DNA of 64,000 nt, from positions 1-64,000 of the forward strand of contig JBGAQX010000005.1 in NCBI GenBank assembly GCA_044220545.1. The letters are read 5' to 3'. Position numbers and translations under genes: made by a program. A model generated the notes under the pieces. It had not been told where the DNA came from. It did not search any database and saw nothing but the letters and a program-made list of their open reading frames with translations. Of the stretch, positions 18,309 through 29,849 are shown piece after piece. Every line of letters starts with the position of its first letter. Position 1 is the stretch's first letter. Source of the DNA: Fen-999 sp044220545 (GTDB lineage Bacteria; Pseudomonadota; Gammaproteobacteria; Burkholderiales; Rhodocyclaceae).

Positions 18309-20126
18309 ATGTGTGGCATCGTCGCGGCCATCGCCGCCAGGAACATCGTCCCGGTTCTGCTCGAGGGGCTGAGCAAGCTCGAATACCGGGGCTACGACTC
18401 CGCCGGCCTGGCGGTGCTGGACCCGCGGCTGACGCGTTTGCGCAGTATTGGCCGGGTGGCCGAGCTGGCCGGCCAGGCCGGCGGGCTGGCGGCGGCCCTG
18501 GGTATCGCCCATACCCGCTGGGCCACCCATGGCGTGCCCTGCGAGCGCAATGCCCACCCCCATGTATCCGGCGAGCTGGCGGTGGTGCACAACGGCATCA
18601 TCGAGAACTTCGCCGAGATCCGCCGCGAGCTGCAAACGGCGGGCTATGTGTTCGTTTCGGACACCGATACCGAGGCCATCGCCCATCTGCTGGAAGACAC
18701 CCTGGATTTCGTGCCCGATCTGTTCGACGCGGTGCGCGTGGTCGCCGGCCGGCTGGTCGGGGCCTATGCCATTGCCGTCGTGCGCGAAGGGGAGCAGCGG
18801 ATCGTCGTCGCCCGCAACGGCGCGCCGCTGCTGCTCGGCCTGGGCGAGGACGGCAACTATGCGGCTTCGGACGCCTCCGCGTTGCTCCAGGTCACCCGGC
18901 GCATGGTTTACCTGGAAGACGGCGACATCGCCGAGTTGCGGCAAGACGGCTGGCGCGTGGTGGATTCCGGCGGCCAGCCCGTGGAGCGGACGGCGCATGA
19001 GAGCAGACTGTCGGCCGATGCGGTGGAACTCGGCCGTTATCGCCATTACATGCAGAAGGAAATATTCGAGCAGCCCGAGGCGCTGGCCAACACGCTGGAG
19101 ATGATCGCCGGCACGGCCAGCCTGTCGGCCAACGTATTTGGCGCGGCCGCCCAGGAACTGCTGGGCGACGTGCGCGGCGTGCTGATCCTGGCCTGCGGCA
19201 CCAGCCATCACGCCGGCCTGGTGGCCCGCTACTGGGTGGAACAACTGGCCGGTCTGCCCTGCCAGGTGGAGATCGCCAGCGAGTACCGTTACCGGACCTC
19301 GGTGGCCAGCGGCGACACGCTGGTGGTGGCGATTTCCCAGTCCGGCGAGACGGCGGACACGCTGGCGGCGGTGAAGCACGCCAAGGCGCTGGGCATGAAC
19401 CGTACCCTGGCGATCTGCAACGTGGCGGAGTCGGCGCTGGTGCGCGAAACGGCGCTGCGCTTCCTGACCCGCGCCGGCCCGGAGATCGGGGTGGCCTCGA
19501 CCAAGGCCTTCACCACGCAGTTGGCGGCCCTGGCGCTGCTGACCCTGGCCCTGGCCAAGCGGCACGGAAGGCTCGACGCCGAGCAGGAGGCGACGCATCT
19601 GGCGGCCCTGCGCCATCTGCCGGTGGCGGTACAAAAAGTGCTCGAGCTGGAACCGGCGATCCAGCGGTGGGCCGAGCGCATCGCCGACAAGCACCATGCC
19701 CTGTTTCTCGGCCGGGGCCACCACTATCCGATCGCCCTCGAAGGCGCGTTGAAGCTGAAGGAGATCTCCTACATCCATGCCGAGGCGTATCCGGCCGGCG
19801 AATTGAAGCACGGGCCGCTGGCCCTGGTGGATATGGATATGCCGGTCATTTCGGTGGCGCCAAACGACGGCCTGCTGGAGAAGCTCAAGTCCAACCTGCA
19901 GGAAGTCCGGGCGCGTGGCGGCGAGCTGTACGTCTTTGCCGATGGCGACTCGGCCGTGACCGAATCGGCGGGCGTGCATATCGTGCGCCTGCCCGAACAC
20001 TATGGCCTGCTCAGCCCCGTCCTCCACGTGGTGCCGCTGCAACTGCTGGCCTACCACACCGCCGTGGCGCGCGGCACGGACGTGGACAAGCCAAGAAACC
20101 TGGCCAAGTCGGTGACGGTGGAGTAA
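18309..20126 (+). CDS. glmS: Glutamine--fructose-6-phosphate aminotransferase (isomerizing)
   Basis: The 605-residue enzyme makes glucosamine-6-phosphate from fructose-6-phosphate and glutamine. Cys2 (MCGIVAAIA) is the glutaminase nucleophile after Met removal. Two SIS domains follow (ILACGTSHHAG; LFLGRGHHYPIALEGALKLKEISY), and the C-terminus NLAKSVTVE is the standard ending. A GGAGGAAG ribosome site precedes the ATG. Its location between two UDP-amino-sugar genes suggests an EPS-dedicated copy, and a housekeeping glmS would be expected elsewhere. Confidence 0.96.
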   Translation: MCGIVAAIAARNIVPVLLEGLSKLEYRGYDSAGLAVLDPRLTRLRSIGRVAELAGQAGGLAAALGIAHTRWATHGVPCERNAHPHVSGELAVVHNGIIENFAEIRRELQTAGYVFVSDTDTEAIAHLLEDTLDFVPDLFDAVRVVAGRLVGAYAIAVVREGEQRIVVARNGAPLLLGLGEDGNYAASDASALLQVTRRMVYLEDGDIAELRQDGWRVVDSGGQPVERTAHESRLSADAVELGRYRHYMQKEIFEQPEALANTLEMIAGTASLSANVFGAAAQELLGDVRGVLILACGTSHHAGLVARYWVEQLAGLPCQVEIASEYRYRTSVASGDTLVVAISQSGETADTLAAVKHAKALGMNRTLAICNVAESALVRETALRFLTRAGPEIGVASTKAFTTQLAALALLTLALAKRHGRLDAEQEATHLAALRHLPVAVQKVLELEPAIQRWAERIADKHHALFLGRGHHYPIALEGALKLKEISYIHAEAYPAGELKHGPLALVDMDMPVISVAPNDGLLEKLKSNLQEVRARGGELYVFADGDSAVTESAGVHIVRLPEHYGLLSPVLHVVPLQLLAYHTAVARGTDVDKPRNLAKSVTVE

Positions 20127-20339
20127 GGCGGCGGCGCGTTGCGGGAACCGCCTTGCCGACGACACCGCGGGCAAGAAAGGGCTTATTGTCCCGGTTTCTC
20201 GGAATGGATCGCCCGTCGCACGTGCCGCGGATCGACCGGACCCGGGCCGGGGCCGAGCTTCGGCCCGGCGCCGGTTCGACCTCCTCCGCCGACGTGGGCG
20301 CCATTGTTCATTGACCTCCCATTGGAACCATTGACGCAA

Positions 20340-21464
20340 ATGATGAATACAACCCAGCCAACGGTCTATCTCGTTGCCGGCGCCCGCCCCAACTTCATGA
20401 AGATCGCCCCGATCGTGCGCGCCTTGCGGGCGCACGGCGGGCTGGCCTTCAAGCTCATCCATACCGGCCAGCACTACGACCGGGAGATGAACGAGGTGTT
20501 TTTCGAGGAACTGGGTATTCCCCAGCCCGATGTCTTCATGGGCGCCGGCGGCGGCAGCCACGCGCAGCAGACGGCCAAGATCATGCTGGCCTTCGAGGAA
20601 CTCTGCCAGGCGGAGCGGCCGAACGCGGTGCTGGTGGTCGGCGACGTGAATTCGACGCTGGCCTGCTCGATCGTGGCCAAGAAGCTGAACATTCCCGTTG
20701 CCCACGTGGAGGCCGGTCTGCGCAGCGGCGACATGACCATGCCGGAGGAGATCAACCGGCTGGTCACCGACAGCATTTCGGACTGGTTCTTCGTCACCGA
20801 GCCGAGCGGCGCCGCCCATCTGCGCCGCGAGGGCAAGCCCGACTCGGCCATCCACCACGTCGGTCATGTGATGGTCGACAACGTGCTCTATCAGGCGGAG
20901 AAGCTGGCCGGCGCGGACACGGCCGGTTTCGAGACCGGCGCCTTCAAGGCCGCGCACAGCGGCGCCGGCAAACGCTATGGCGTGGTCACCCTGCACCGGC
21001 CGAGCAACGTGGATAGCGCGGAGATGATGGCCCGCATTGGCGGCGCGCTGAGGGAGATCGCCGCCGAGCTACCCCTGATCTTTCCGGTGCATCCGCGCAC
21101 GCGCGCCAACCTGGACAAGTTCGGCGTTGATCTGGGCCCGAACGTCACCCTGGTCGGCCCACAGGGCTACATGGCCTTTCTCGATCTGTGGAAGGACGCG
21201 GCGGTGGTACTGACCGACAGCGGCGGTTTGCAGGAGGAGACCACCGCGCTGGGCGTCCCCTGCGTGACCATTCGCGAGAACACCGAGCGGCCGATCACCG
21301 TCGAGGAGGGTTCCAACGTGCTGGCCGGCACGGACCCGGCGCGCATCGTCGCCGAGACCCGCAAGGTGTTGCGCGGCGAGGGCAAGCGGGGCCGCCGGCC
21401 CCATTTGTGGGACGGCCAGGCGGCAACGCGCATCGTGACCATTCTGGCGGGAGCACTGGCGTAG
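20340..21464 (+). CDS. wecB: UDP-N-acetylglucosamine 2-epimerase (non-hydrolysing)
   Basis: The 374-residue cytoplasmic enzyme interconverts UDP-GlcNAc and UDP-ManNAc. Family signatures are GARPNFMKIAPIVRAL, TGQHYDREM, HVEAGLRSGD, TLHRPSNVD and LTDSGGLQEETTALGVP. The frame is open from 20139, but the family starts at MNTTQPTVYLVAGARPNF, so ATG 20340 (or the adjacent 20343) is chosen. A 213-nt gap follows glmS and contains a short GC hairpin (GGGCCGA/TCGGCCC) but no clear terminator. Confidence 0.95.
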   Translation: MMNTTQPTVYLVAGARPNFMKIAPIVRALRAHGGLAFKLIHTGQHYDREMNEVFFEELGIPQPDVFMGAGGGSHAQQTAKIMLAFEELCQAERPNAVLVVGDVNSTLACSIVAKKLNIPVAHVEAGLRSGDMTMPEEINRLVTDSISDWFFVTEPSGAAHLRREGKPDSAIHHVGHVMVDNVLYQAEKLAGADTAGFETGAFKAAHSGAGKRYGVVTLHRPSNVDSAEMMARIGGALREIAAELPLIFPVHPRTRANLDKFGVDLGPNVTLVGPQGYMAFLDLWKDAAVVLTDSGGLQEETTALGVPCVTIRENTERPITVEEGSNVLAGTDPARIVAETRKVLRGEGKRGRRPHLWDGQAATRIVTILAGALA

Positions 21465-21609
21465 GCAGACGGCCGACCGGGACCAAGACCGAATCCGCGG
21501 GGTGCGGCGCCACCATTCCGGACACCCGGGACTAGTCCGATCGACCCATTTTCGCGGTCGGCATTGTCACGATACCGCTACGGGACGTCGCTTATTGTGT
21601 GAGCCCGAT

Positions 21610-21641
21610 GCGATTGCCGAAATGATCGGTTCGGCAATCGC
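21610..21641. repeat. 12-bp perfect inverted repeat upstream of a PEP-CTERM gene
   Basis: The arms GCGATTGCCGAA (21610-21621) and TTCGGCAATCGC (21630-21641) match perfectly around an 8-nt spacer. The repeat lies 61 nt before the ATG at 21703 in the 238-nt gap after wecB. It could be a regulator binding site or a 5'-UTR hairpin. There is no T run, so an intrinsic terminator is less likely. Confidence 0.7.
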
Positions 21642-21702
21642 GATGCCGGCGTACCCGCCGGCCGCCGCGCCCGATTCTTCTTGGTTCATCCTGGAGCAAG
21701 CC

Positions 21703-22380
21703 ATGAAATTCAATGCCAAACCCCTGCTCGGCGCCCTTGCCGCGCTGCTGGCGGCGAGCGCCCCCCTGGCGCACGCCGATGTCAAGATCACCGAAGTCGC
21801 GCCGTGGAGCAGCGGCAACTCGGCCGTCGGCGCCGACTGGTTCGAGCTCACCAACACCGGCACCGCCACGGTCGACATCACCGGCTGGAAGGTCGACGAC
21901 AGCTCCAATGCCTTCGCCTCCGCCGCCGCCTTGAACGGCATTGCCGCCATCGCCGCGGCGCAGTCCGTCATCTTTGTCGAAGGCGACACTGGCACGGTCA
22001 CCTCGTTCATCGACACCTGGTTCGGGACCAGCCCGGCGCCGGCGGTCGGGTACTACAAAGCCAAGGCCGTCGGTCTGAGCACCGGCGGCGATGGCGTCAC
22101 CGTCTTCAACGCCAGCGGCGCCCCGCAGGCCACGGTCAGCTTCGGCGCCTCGGACGGCGCAGCGCCGTACCAGACCTTCGACAACGCCGCCGGCTTGAAC
22201 AACACGACGATCGCGCAACTGAGCGTGGTCGGCGTCAACGGCGCCTTCGTGGCCGCCGGTAGCGCCGGAGAGATCGGCTCGCCCGGCGTCATCGCCGCGG
22301 TGCCGGAACCGGAGAGCTACGCCATGTTGCTGGCCGGCCTGGGCCTGATCGGCCTGGTTGCGCGCAAGCGTCGGGCTTGA
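21703..22380 (+). CDS. PEP-CTERM protein with lamin-tail (LTD) domain
   Basis: The 225-residue exported protein has a signal peptide (MKFNAKPLLGALAALLAAS, cleaved near AHA). Next comes an LTD-like beta domain (VKITEVAPWSSGNS, ADWFELTNTGT, ITGWKVDD). The C-terminus is a PEP-CTERM sorting tail: VPEPESYAMLLAGLGLIGL then ARKRRA. It should be handled by an exosortase and end up in the surface or EPS matrix. ATG 21703 follows CTGGAGCAAGCC. A frame open from 21502 has no signal peptide at its start and is rejected. Confidence 0.88.
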   Translation: MKFNAKPLLGALAALLAASAPLAHADVKITEVAPWSSGNSAVGADWFELTNTGTATVDITGWKVDDSSNAFASAAALNGIAAIAAAQSVIFVEGDTGTVTSFIDTWFGTSPAPAVGYYKAKAVGLSTGGDGVTVFNASGAPQATVSFGASDGAAPYQTFDNAAGLNNTTIAQLSVVGVNGAFVAAGSAGEIGSPGVIAAVPEPESYAMLLAGLGLIGLVARKRRA

Positions 22381-22400
22381 GCCGAGGGAACCCGGACATC

Positions 22401-23399
22401 ATGACCATGAAATACTTGGCGCTGGCCCTGGTGGCCGCAAGCAGCCTCGCCGCGCAGGCGGCGGACTCGATCAACCTGGGCAACTACACCGTCACCGGCA
22501 GCTACGCGCTCGATGTGCTGAACGGCACCGGCGGCGGCATTTCCGGCCTCGAAGCCTCGGCGGTCGCTTACGCGGCGGATCGCGGCACGCTCTTCTTCGT
22601 CGGCGACGAGGGCACCGGCGTGGTCGAGATTTCGCGCACAGGTCAAACGCTCGGCAGCATGAGCTTCGACTGGACCGGCACGGGCAGCACCAAGCACGAC
22701 ACCGAAGGCTTGACCTATCTCGGTGGCGGCGTGCTGGTGGTGACCGAAGAGCGACTGTACGACGCCTATCGCTTCAACTACGTGGCGGGCGGCACCGCGC
22801 GCCTGGCGGACAGCTTCGTCTCGATCAGCAACGCCAACGTCGGCAACAACGGCCTGGAGGGCATCAGCTACGATCCGCGCCGCGGCGGCAGCTATGTGAC
22901 GATCAAGCAGGACCTTCCGCAAGACATCCTTGTCGGCACCTTGACTTTCGCCGGCGGGGCCGGCGGCACGGCGACGATGACGCAACCGTTCGCCGCCTCA
23001 TCGCTGGGTCTGACCACGCTGTCGGACGTGCAAACGCTTTCGCCCGTTGCCGCGCTTGCCGGCACGGCGGCGGCGGACAATTTGCTGGTGTTGAGCCTGG
23101 GTTCGAACAAGTTGGTCGAGGTGACCCGCGCCGGCGAACTCAAGAGCAGTTTCGACCTCGCCGGTGTCGCGCCCGGCAATGCCATCGAAGGCGTGACCGT
23201 CGACGACCAGGGTGTGATCTTCCTGGTCGCCGAGCAGGACGGCAGCCTGGATCCCCACTCGCGGCTGATCGTGATGTCCGCGCCGGTGCCGGAGCCGGAA
23301 AGCTACGCCATGATGCTCGCCGGCCTGGGCCTCCTGGCCGTCGCGGCGCGGCGCAAGCAACGGCGACGGACACCGGCCGCAACCTGGGCGCAAAAATAG
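22401..23399 (+). CDS. PEP-CTERM protein with SdiA-regulated/phytase-like propeller
   Basis: The 332-residue exported protein has a signal peptide ending at AQA and repeated beta strands (GTGVVEISRTGQ, DTEGLTYLGGG, GLEGISYDP, AIEGVTVDD). These resemble the SdiA-regulated or esterase-like phytase propeller family. The sorting tail VPEPESYAMMLAGLGLL is followed by AARRKQRRRTPAATWAQK, about 12 residues longer than usual after the basic cluster. The start is ATG 22401 or 22407; a TTG start at 22377 is possible but adds no signal character. It begins 20 nt after the LTD gene, so co-transcription is likely. Confidence 0.82.
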   Translation: MTMKYLALALVAASSLAAQAADSINLGNYTVTGSYALDVLNGTGGGISGLEASAVAYAADRGTLFFVGDEGTGVVEISRTGQTLGSMSFDWTGTGSTKHDTEGLTYLGGGVLVVTEERLYDAYRFNYVAGGTARLADSFVSISNANVGNNGLEGISYDPRRGGSYVTIKQDLPQDILVGTLTFAGGAGGTATMTQPFAASSLGLTTLSDVQTLSPVAALAGTAAADNLLVLSLGSNKLVEVTRAGELKSSFDLAGVAPGNAIEGVTVDDQGVIFLVAEQDGSLDPHSRLIVMSAPVPEPESYAMMLAGLGLLAVAARRKQRRRTPAATWAQK

Positions 23400-23452
23400 T
23401 GCAACCGCATGGCTGGACAATGGCGCCCAGACCATCGCCCAGGAGAGACCCG

Positions 23453-23815
23453 ATGTCCCTTACCGACCGCCGCCGACAGCCACGCTTCCCGTTCCATTCC
23501 CGCGCCCGACTGCTGCTCGGGCAGCGGGAGAGCCATGGCACGCTGCTCGACATTTCCTTCGCCGGGGCGCTGTTCTTCCCCGACGGCCATCTCGACGCGT
23601 CGCCCCGGACCGAATGCGAGCTGACCATCTACCGCCATGGCCGCCCTTCCCTGCTGGCGATCGGCGGCGAGATCGCCCATAGCGCCGACGACCTGTTCGG
23701 CATCCGGTTCCGGGCGATCGACGACACGATAGAAGATGCGTTGCGACGCTTGATCGACATGAACCTCGCCGTGCCCCGCCTGCTCGAACGGGACGTGCCG
23801 GCGCTGCTGCGCTAG
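23453..23815 (+). CDS. PilZ domain protein (c-di-GMP receptor candidate)
   Basis: The 120-residue single-domain protein has both c-di-GMP binding motifs: RRRQPR (6-11) and DISFAG (33-38, the D/NxSxxG motif). It probably senses c-di-GMP and adjusts motility or EPS output. AGGAGAGACCCG precedes the ATG at 23453. Its stop codon overlaps that of the convergent CYTH gene in the shared CTAG at 23812-23815. Confidence 0.88.
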   Translation: MSLTDRRRQPRFPFHSRARLLLGQRESHGTLLDISFAGALFFPDGHLDASPRTECELTIYRHGRPSLLAIGGEIAHSADDLFGIRFRAIDDTIEDALRRLIDMNLAVPRLLERDVPALLR

Positions 23816-24312
23816 TGGGCGGTCGAGGCCACCGGGGCCACCGGGGCCACCACTGGCGGAACTTCCCCGGTGATCGACAAGACGCTGTTGGAATAGCGAT
23901 GGTCGTGGCTGACTTCCGCGCCGAGCCAGTCCGGCAGCGGCACCACCTGATCTGCTGAGGCGAGTTCGACTTCGGCGATGACCAGTCCCGCGTGCCGGCC
24001 GGCGAACACATCCACCTCGAAAACGAAGCCGCCATGCGGAATCCGATAGCGGGTCTTCTCGATGATGCGCTCGCCGCAGTGACGTTCCAGTAGTTCCCGC
24101 GCGTGGTGCATGGGCAGCGGAAACTCGTACTCGTCCCGTTCGATCTCGACCGTCTTGCCCTTCAGGGTCAGAAAGGCTTCCGCCTCGACGATGCGCACCC
24201 GTACCGTCATCGGTTCGTCGGCGATGTAGCCTTGCACGATACGCGCGCCGACGCGCCCGGCGATGACGCCCAAGTCCTTGACGAAGAATTTGCGTTCGAT
24301 TTCCTTGGCCAC
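23812..24312 (-). CDS. CYTH domain protein (triphosphate tunnel metalloenzyme)
   Basis: The 166-residue protein starts at GTG 24312 and has the CYTH signature E-x-E-x-K at residues 4-8 (KEIERKF). Other conserved patches are VRVRIVEAEAFLTLKG, EKTRYRIPHGG and FEVDVFAG. Members hydrolyse inorganic triphosphate or related phosphates with a metal ion. The tail after residue 150 is rich in Pro, Val and Ala (VVAPVAPVAS) and looks unstructured. It sits 32 nt downstream of the secreted protein gene at 24345 and is probably in its operon. Confidence 0.87.
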   Translation of the reverse strand: MAKEIERKFFVKDLGVIAGRVGARIVQGYIADEPMTVRVRIVEAEAFLTLKGKTVEIERDEYEFPLPMHHARELLERHCGERIIEKTRYRIPHGGFVFEVDVFAGRHAGLVIAEVELASADQVVPLPDWLGAEVSHDHRYSNSVLSITGEVPPVVAPVAPVASTAH

Positions 24313-24344
24313 GATGTGTACCCGGTTGCCCCCGTTGCCCGATC

Positions 24345-24806
24345 CTACTTCGTACGCGGCGAGAAGGTGCCGCTCCAGCCACTGGTGGCGATCCGCAACC
24401 GCCTGGCGCCGAGCGGGGTCAGGGTGAATTTGCCGCCGCCGGCCAAGGCTGAACGAAAGAGCCAACCGGCGGCCGGGCCGAGGCGAATTCCGTCGCCGAT
24501 CAGCCGGGTCTCGAGATCCACGCCATTCCGGCAGATCTCGCCCGGGCTGGCGGCCCAGAGACCTTCGTTGGTCTTGACGAACTCCAGCACCAACACGTCG
24601 TTGGCTTCGCGAATCGCGACCATCATGGGTTTGCCATCGTCCATGGTGGTTTCCTGCCAATCGAGGGGAAAGCTGGCATCGGCCAGCAGCGCGCGCAAGC
24701 CACCGATGGTGGTGGCGCAGTTTCGCGACTCCTGCGCCTCGCCAACGCATGGCAACAGCAAGGAAAGGAGTAGCCAATAGTACTTTCGCCGAGCTGCTTG
24801 AATCAT
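24345..24806 (-). CDS. Hypothetical secreted protein
   Basis: The 153-residue protein has an N-terminal signal peptide (KYYWLLLSLLLPCVGEAQ). I do not recognise the mature part. It has two Cys residues (SRNCATTIGGL, GEICRNGVD) that could form a disulfide in the periplasm, and it ends TSGWSGTFSPRTK. It has no sorting tail. It is the first gene of a two-gene minus-strand unit with the CYTH gene. Confidence 0.65.
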   Translation of the reverse strand: MIQAARRKYYWLLLSLLLPCVGEAQESRNCATTIGGLRALLADASFPLDWQETTMDDGKPMMVAIREANDVLVLEFVKTNEGLWAASPGEICRNGVDLETRLIGDGIRLGPAAGWLFRSALAGGGKFTLTPLGARRLRIATSGWSGTFSPRTK

Positions 24807-25134
24807 CGATCGCCGGTGGCCGAATGCGGAACCGCATTTTAGCGACTTGGGCCGCGCAGGGGGACGCCGTGGCGAGCGAAGGCCGGACGCTCGGGCGGCC
24901 CCGCTCGTCGCCCGGGCCCGGGGTGTCGGTGCTTTTTACGCTGGCCTCGATCGCCTGCACGTCGACTTCGCGAACGCCGTTTGTTGGCGCCGATCGGCGC
25001 AAGCCGGCGCGTTACTTGCTCCAGTCAAGCTCGGCGGTCTACTGCCCGAGCGCTCGATACGACGCCGGCATGGGCCGAAGAAGCGCCAGGACCCCGCCGC
25101 GGCGGGGTCCTGGCCCGGGTGGGAGCGGCGTGTT
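24807..25134. other. 328-nt intergenic region
   Basis: No convincing gene lies here. Near the left end, 17 nt before the minus-strand ATG at 24806, is a small stem AATGCGG (24823-24829) / CCGCATT (24832-24838), which falls in that gene's leader. The right end holds the palindrome at 25088-25111. The middle is high-GC with no repeat that I can see. Confidence 0.6.
25088..25111 (-). terminator. Perfect 24-bp palindrome, likely 3' hairpin of the PEP-CTERM gene
   Basis: Arms AGGACCCCGCCG and CGGCGGGGTCCT abut with no spacer. The palindrome lies 23 nt past the stop of the minus-strand gene at 25135. The stem is very GC-rich, but only scattered T residues follow on the minus strand (GGCGCTTCTTCGG), so it is a weak intrinsic terminator or an mRNA 3'-end stabiliser. 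Confidence 0.55.
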
Positions 25135-25653
25135 TCAGGCTTTGCGGCGACGGGCCATCAGGCCGACGATGCCCAGACCGGCCAGGAACATGGCGTAGCT
25201 CTCGGGCTCGGGAACGGCGGCGATGGAGAAGGTGTAGTTGCCGCCGGCCAGGCCGTCGGCGGTGCCGGCGACATCGACGTGGTAGTTGCCGAGGTTGAGG
25301 GTCTGGGAAAAGCTGGGAGTGTCGCCGGTCCAGGTGCCCAGGTTGGCGCTGGTGCTGTCGTAGAGCGACAGCGACAAATTGGAGATATGCAGCAGATGAA
25401 CGTTGTTCCAGTCGAGGGTAAGGGATACCGCGGCGCTGGTGGTGTCATTGCCGGCATCGACGACCGAGAAGTTGTAGATGTCGAGGAAGGTTCCGGGAAG
25501 GATGGAGGCGTTGTTGATGTACGGGCTGGTGCTCAGGTTGCCCGCGTTGTAGGTGGTCGCGGCGGCCGGCGTGGCTTGCAGCGCGGCGGCCAGGGTCAGG
25601 ATGGCGACGGCTTTGCCGATCCAGGCGCCGCTTGTCGAGGTCGAAGTAGGCAT
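25135..25653 (-). CDS. FxDxF-type PEP-CTERM protein
   Basis: The 172-residue exported protein has a signal peptide ending near PAAA and a body with PGTFLDIYNFSV, the F-x-D-x-x-F signature of a PEP-CTERM subfamily. Its sorting tail is VPEPESYAMFLAGLGIVGL then MARRRKA. ATG 25653 is chosen over the more upstream frame because TGGAGCAACAG lies at ribosome-site distance. It is a paralog of the next minus-strand gene: both contain YINN, FLD-YNFS, LSLSLYDS and ADGLAGGNYT-like segments. Confidence 0.87.
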   Translation of the reverse strand: MPTSTSTSGAWIGKAVAILTLAAALQATPAAATTYNAGNLSTSPYINNASILPGTFLDIYNFSVVDAGNDTTSAAVSLTLDWNNVHLLHISNLSLSLYDSTSANLGTWTGDTPSFSQTLNLGNYHVDVAGTADGLAGGNYTFSIAAVPEPESYAMFLAGLGIVGLMARRRKA

Positions 25654-25890
25654 GATCTGTTGCTCCAGTGGGTAAACGGGTTGGGGAACCACGCGATGTA
25701 TCTAAGCACCGCGGGATTTCGCGAACATGAAGCGGAGCGCGGAATCAGATGGCCCGTTCGGCCCAGCGGCGAGCAATGGCAAGCGCCCCCGCCGGCGATG
25801 GACGGGGGTCTGGCCACGTTGCCCGGACCCCACCGCGCTTGCGGCCGGGTTCCGTGGCGGAGCCGGCCGAAGCGACGGCGCGGCGGCGGC

Positions 25891-26415
25891 TTAACGCTGG
25901 CGGCGGCGCGCGGCGAAGCCGACCAGACCGAGACCCGCCAGCAGCAGGGCATAGCTCTCGGGCTCGGGAACCGCCGCCGCGATGGAGAGCGTGTAGTTGC
26001 CGCCGGCCAGGCCGTTCGCAGTGCCGGCCGCGTCGAGGTGGTAGCTGCCGCCGGGCAGGGTCGCGGCGAAGCTGACCGGGTTGCTCGCCCAGGAACCGAG
26101 CAGGGAATTGCTGGCGCTGTCATAGAGCGACAACGAGAAATTCTCGATGTTCAGGACATGAAAGTTCATGGTGTCGAGCGTCAGCGACACCGCGGCGCCG
26201 TTGAGGTTCTGGCTCGTATCGGCCAGCGAGAAGTTGTAGACGTCGAGGAACGATCCAACCGGAACGGTGACGTTGTTGATGTAGGGCGCGGCGGTCACGG
26301 TGCCGACCGCGTAGTCGGTGGCGATCGCCGGCGCGGCGTGCAGGCCGGCGACCAAGACGAGCGCGGCCAGCGAACGGCCAATCGCCTTGGAAGCATTGGA
26401 AGCTAGGTTGATCAT
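25891..26415 (-). CDS. FxDxF-type PEP-CTERM protein (paralog)
   Basis: The 174-residue exported protein has a signal peptide (SLAALVLVAGLHAAPAIA) and a body with PVGSFLDVYNFSLAD, NFSLSLYDSAS and TANGLAGGNYTLS. The tail is VPEPESYALLLAGLGLVGF then AARRRQR. Start ATG 26415 follows CGGAGCCCAGACC. Its leader carries an imperfect stem GTGAGGGAT/ATCCCACAC. The 237-nt gap to the paralog downstream has no gene, so the two may be separately transcribed. Confidence 0.87.
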   Translation of the reverse strand: MINLASNASKAIGRSLAALVLVAGLHAAPAIATDYAVGTVTAAPYINNVTVPVGSFLDVYNFSLADTSQNLNGAAVSLTLDTMNFHVLNIENFSLSLYDSASNSLLGSWASNPVSFAATLPGGSYHLDAAGTANGLAGGNYTLSIAAAVPEPESYALLLAGLGLVGFAARRRQR

Positions 26416-26751
26416 GGTCTGGGCTCCGAAAAAAAATGTGAGGGATAGCAGAATCCCACACGCATCTTGCGCCGGCATGGTTACGCGGCAATGAACCGGC
26501 TGACATACCGGATATGAGCCATTCGGGCCATGTGGCCCAGCCACGACGATCCACGCCGGTCGTCGAGCCGCCAGAATAATCGATCGGCATACCCGGGAAC
26601 GCCGCCGCGACGGCGGCGTCGGTAGTCCGAGCGGGCTAGCCTTGCCTCACATCGGCCGCGACCGTTCCGTCACGTTGCGCACCTAAGCTGCTCCCACCAT
26701 TCAACGCTTGGACGCCGGCAAACGGTCGGCGTCACGTCCAGGGAGCCTCCT
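26416..26751. other. 336-nt divergent intergenic region
   Basis: This region separates a minus-strand PEP-CTERM gene from the + strand nuclease operon, so it should hold both promoters. I see an imperfect inverted repeat near 26437-26461, a GC stem ACGCCGCCG/CGGCGGCGT at 26599-26619, and GACGCCG/CGGCGTC just ahead of the nuclease gene. I find no good Pho box or sigma-54 (GG-N10-GC) promoter by eye. Confidence 0.5.
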
Positions 26752-29811
<3,060 letters not shown>

Positions 29812-29849
29812 CCGTACCACTCTTCGCCTTTCTTCCCAGGAGACTCTTC

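Noticed and set aside
20127..20339. Terminator between glmS and wecB
   Set aside because: Only a 7-bp GC stem (GGGCCGA/TCGGCCC) without a T run is present, and the two genes act in the same pathway.
16854..20996. A 1380-codon open frame on the minus strand opposite tviB, glmS and wecB
   Set aside because: Its product is rich in His, Arg, Gln, Gly and Asp with no domain, and three well-conserved genes occupy the + strand. Long antisense frames are expected at this base composition.
23825..23853. Tandem GGCCACCGG-like repeat
   Set aside because: It lies within the CYTH gene and encodes a short Val-Ala-Pro tail. It is low-complexity coding sequence, not a regulatory repeat.
26416..26751. Pho box or sigma-54 promoter for the nuclease and PEP-CTERM genes
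   Set aside because: I looked for CTGTCAT-like repeats and for GG-N10-GC and found no convincing match.
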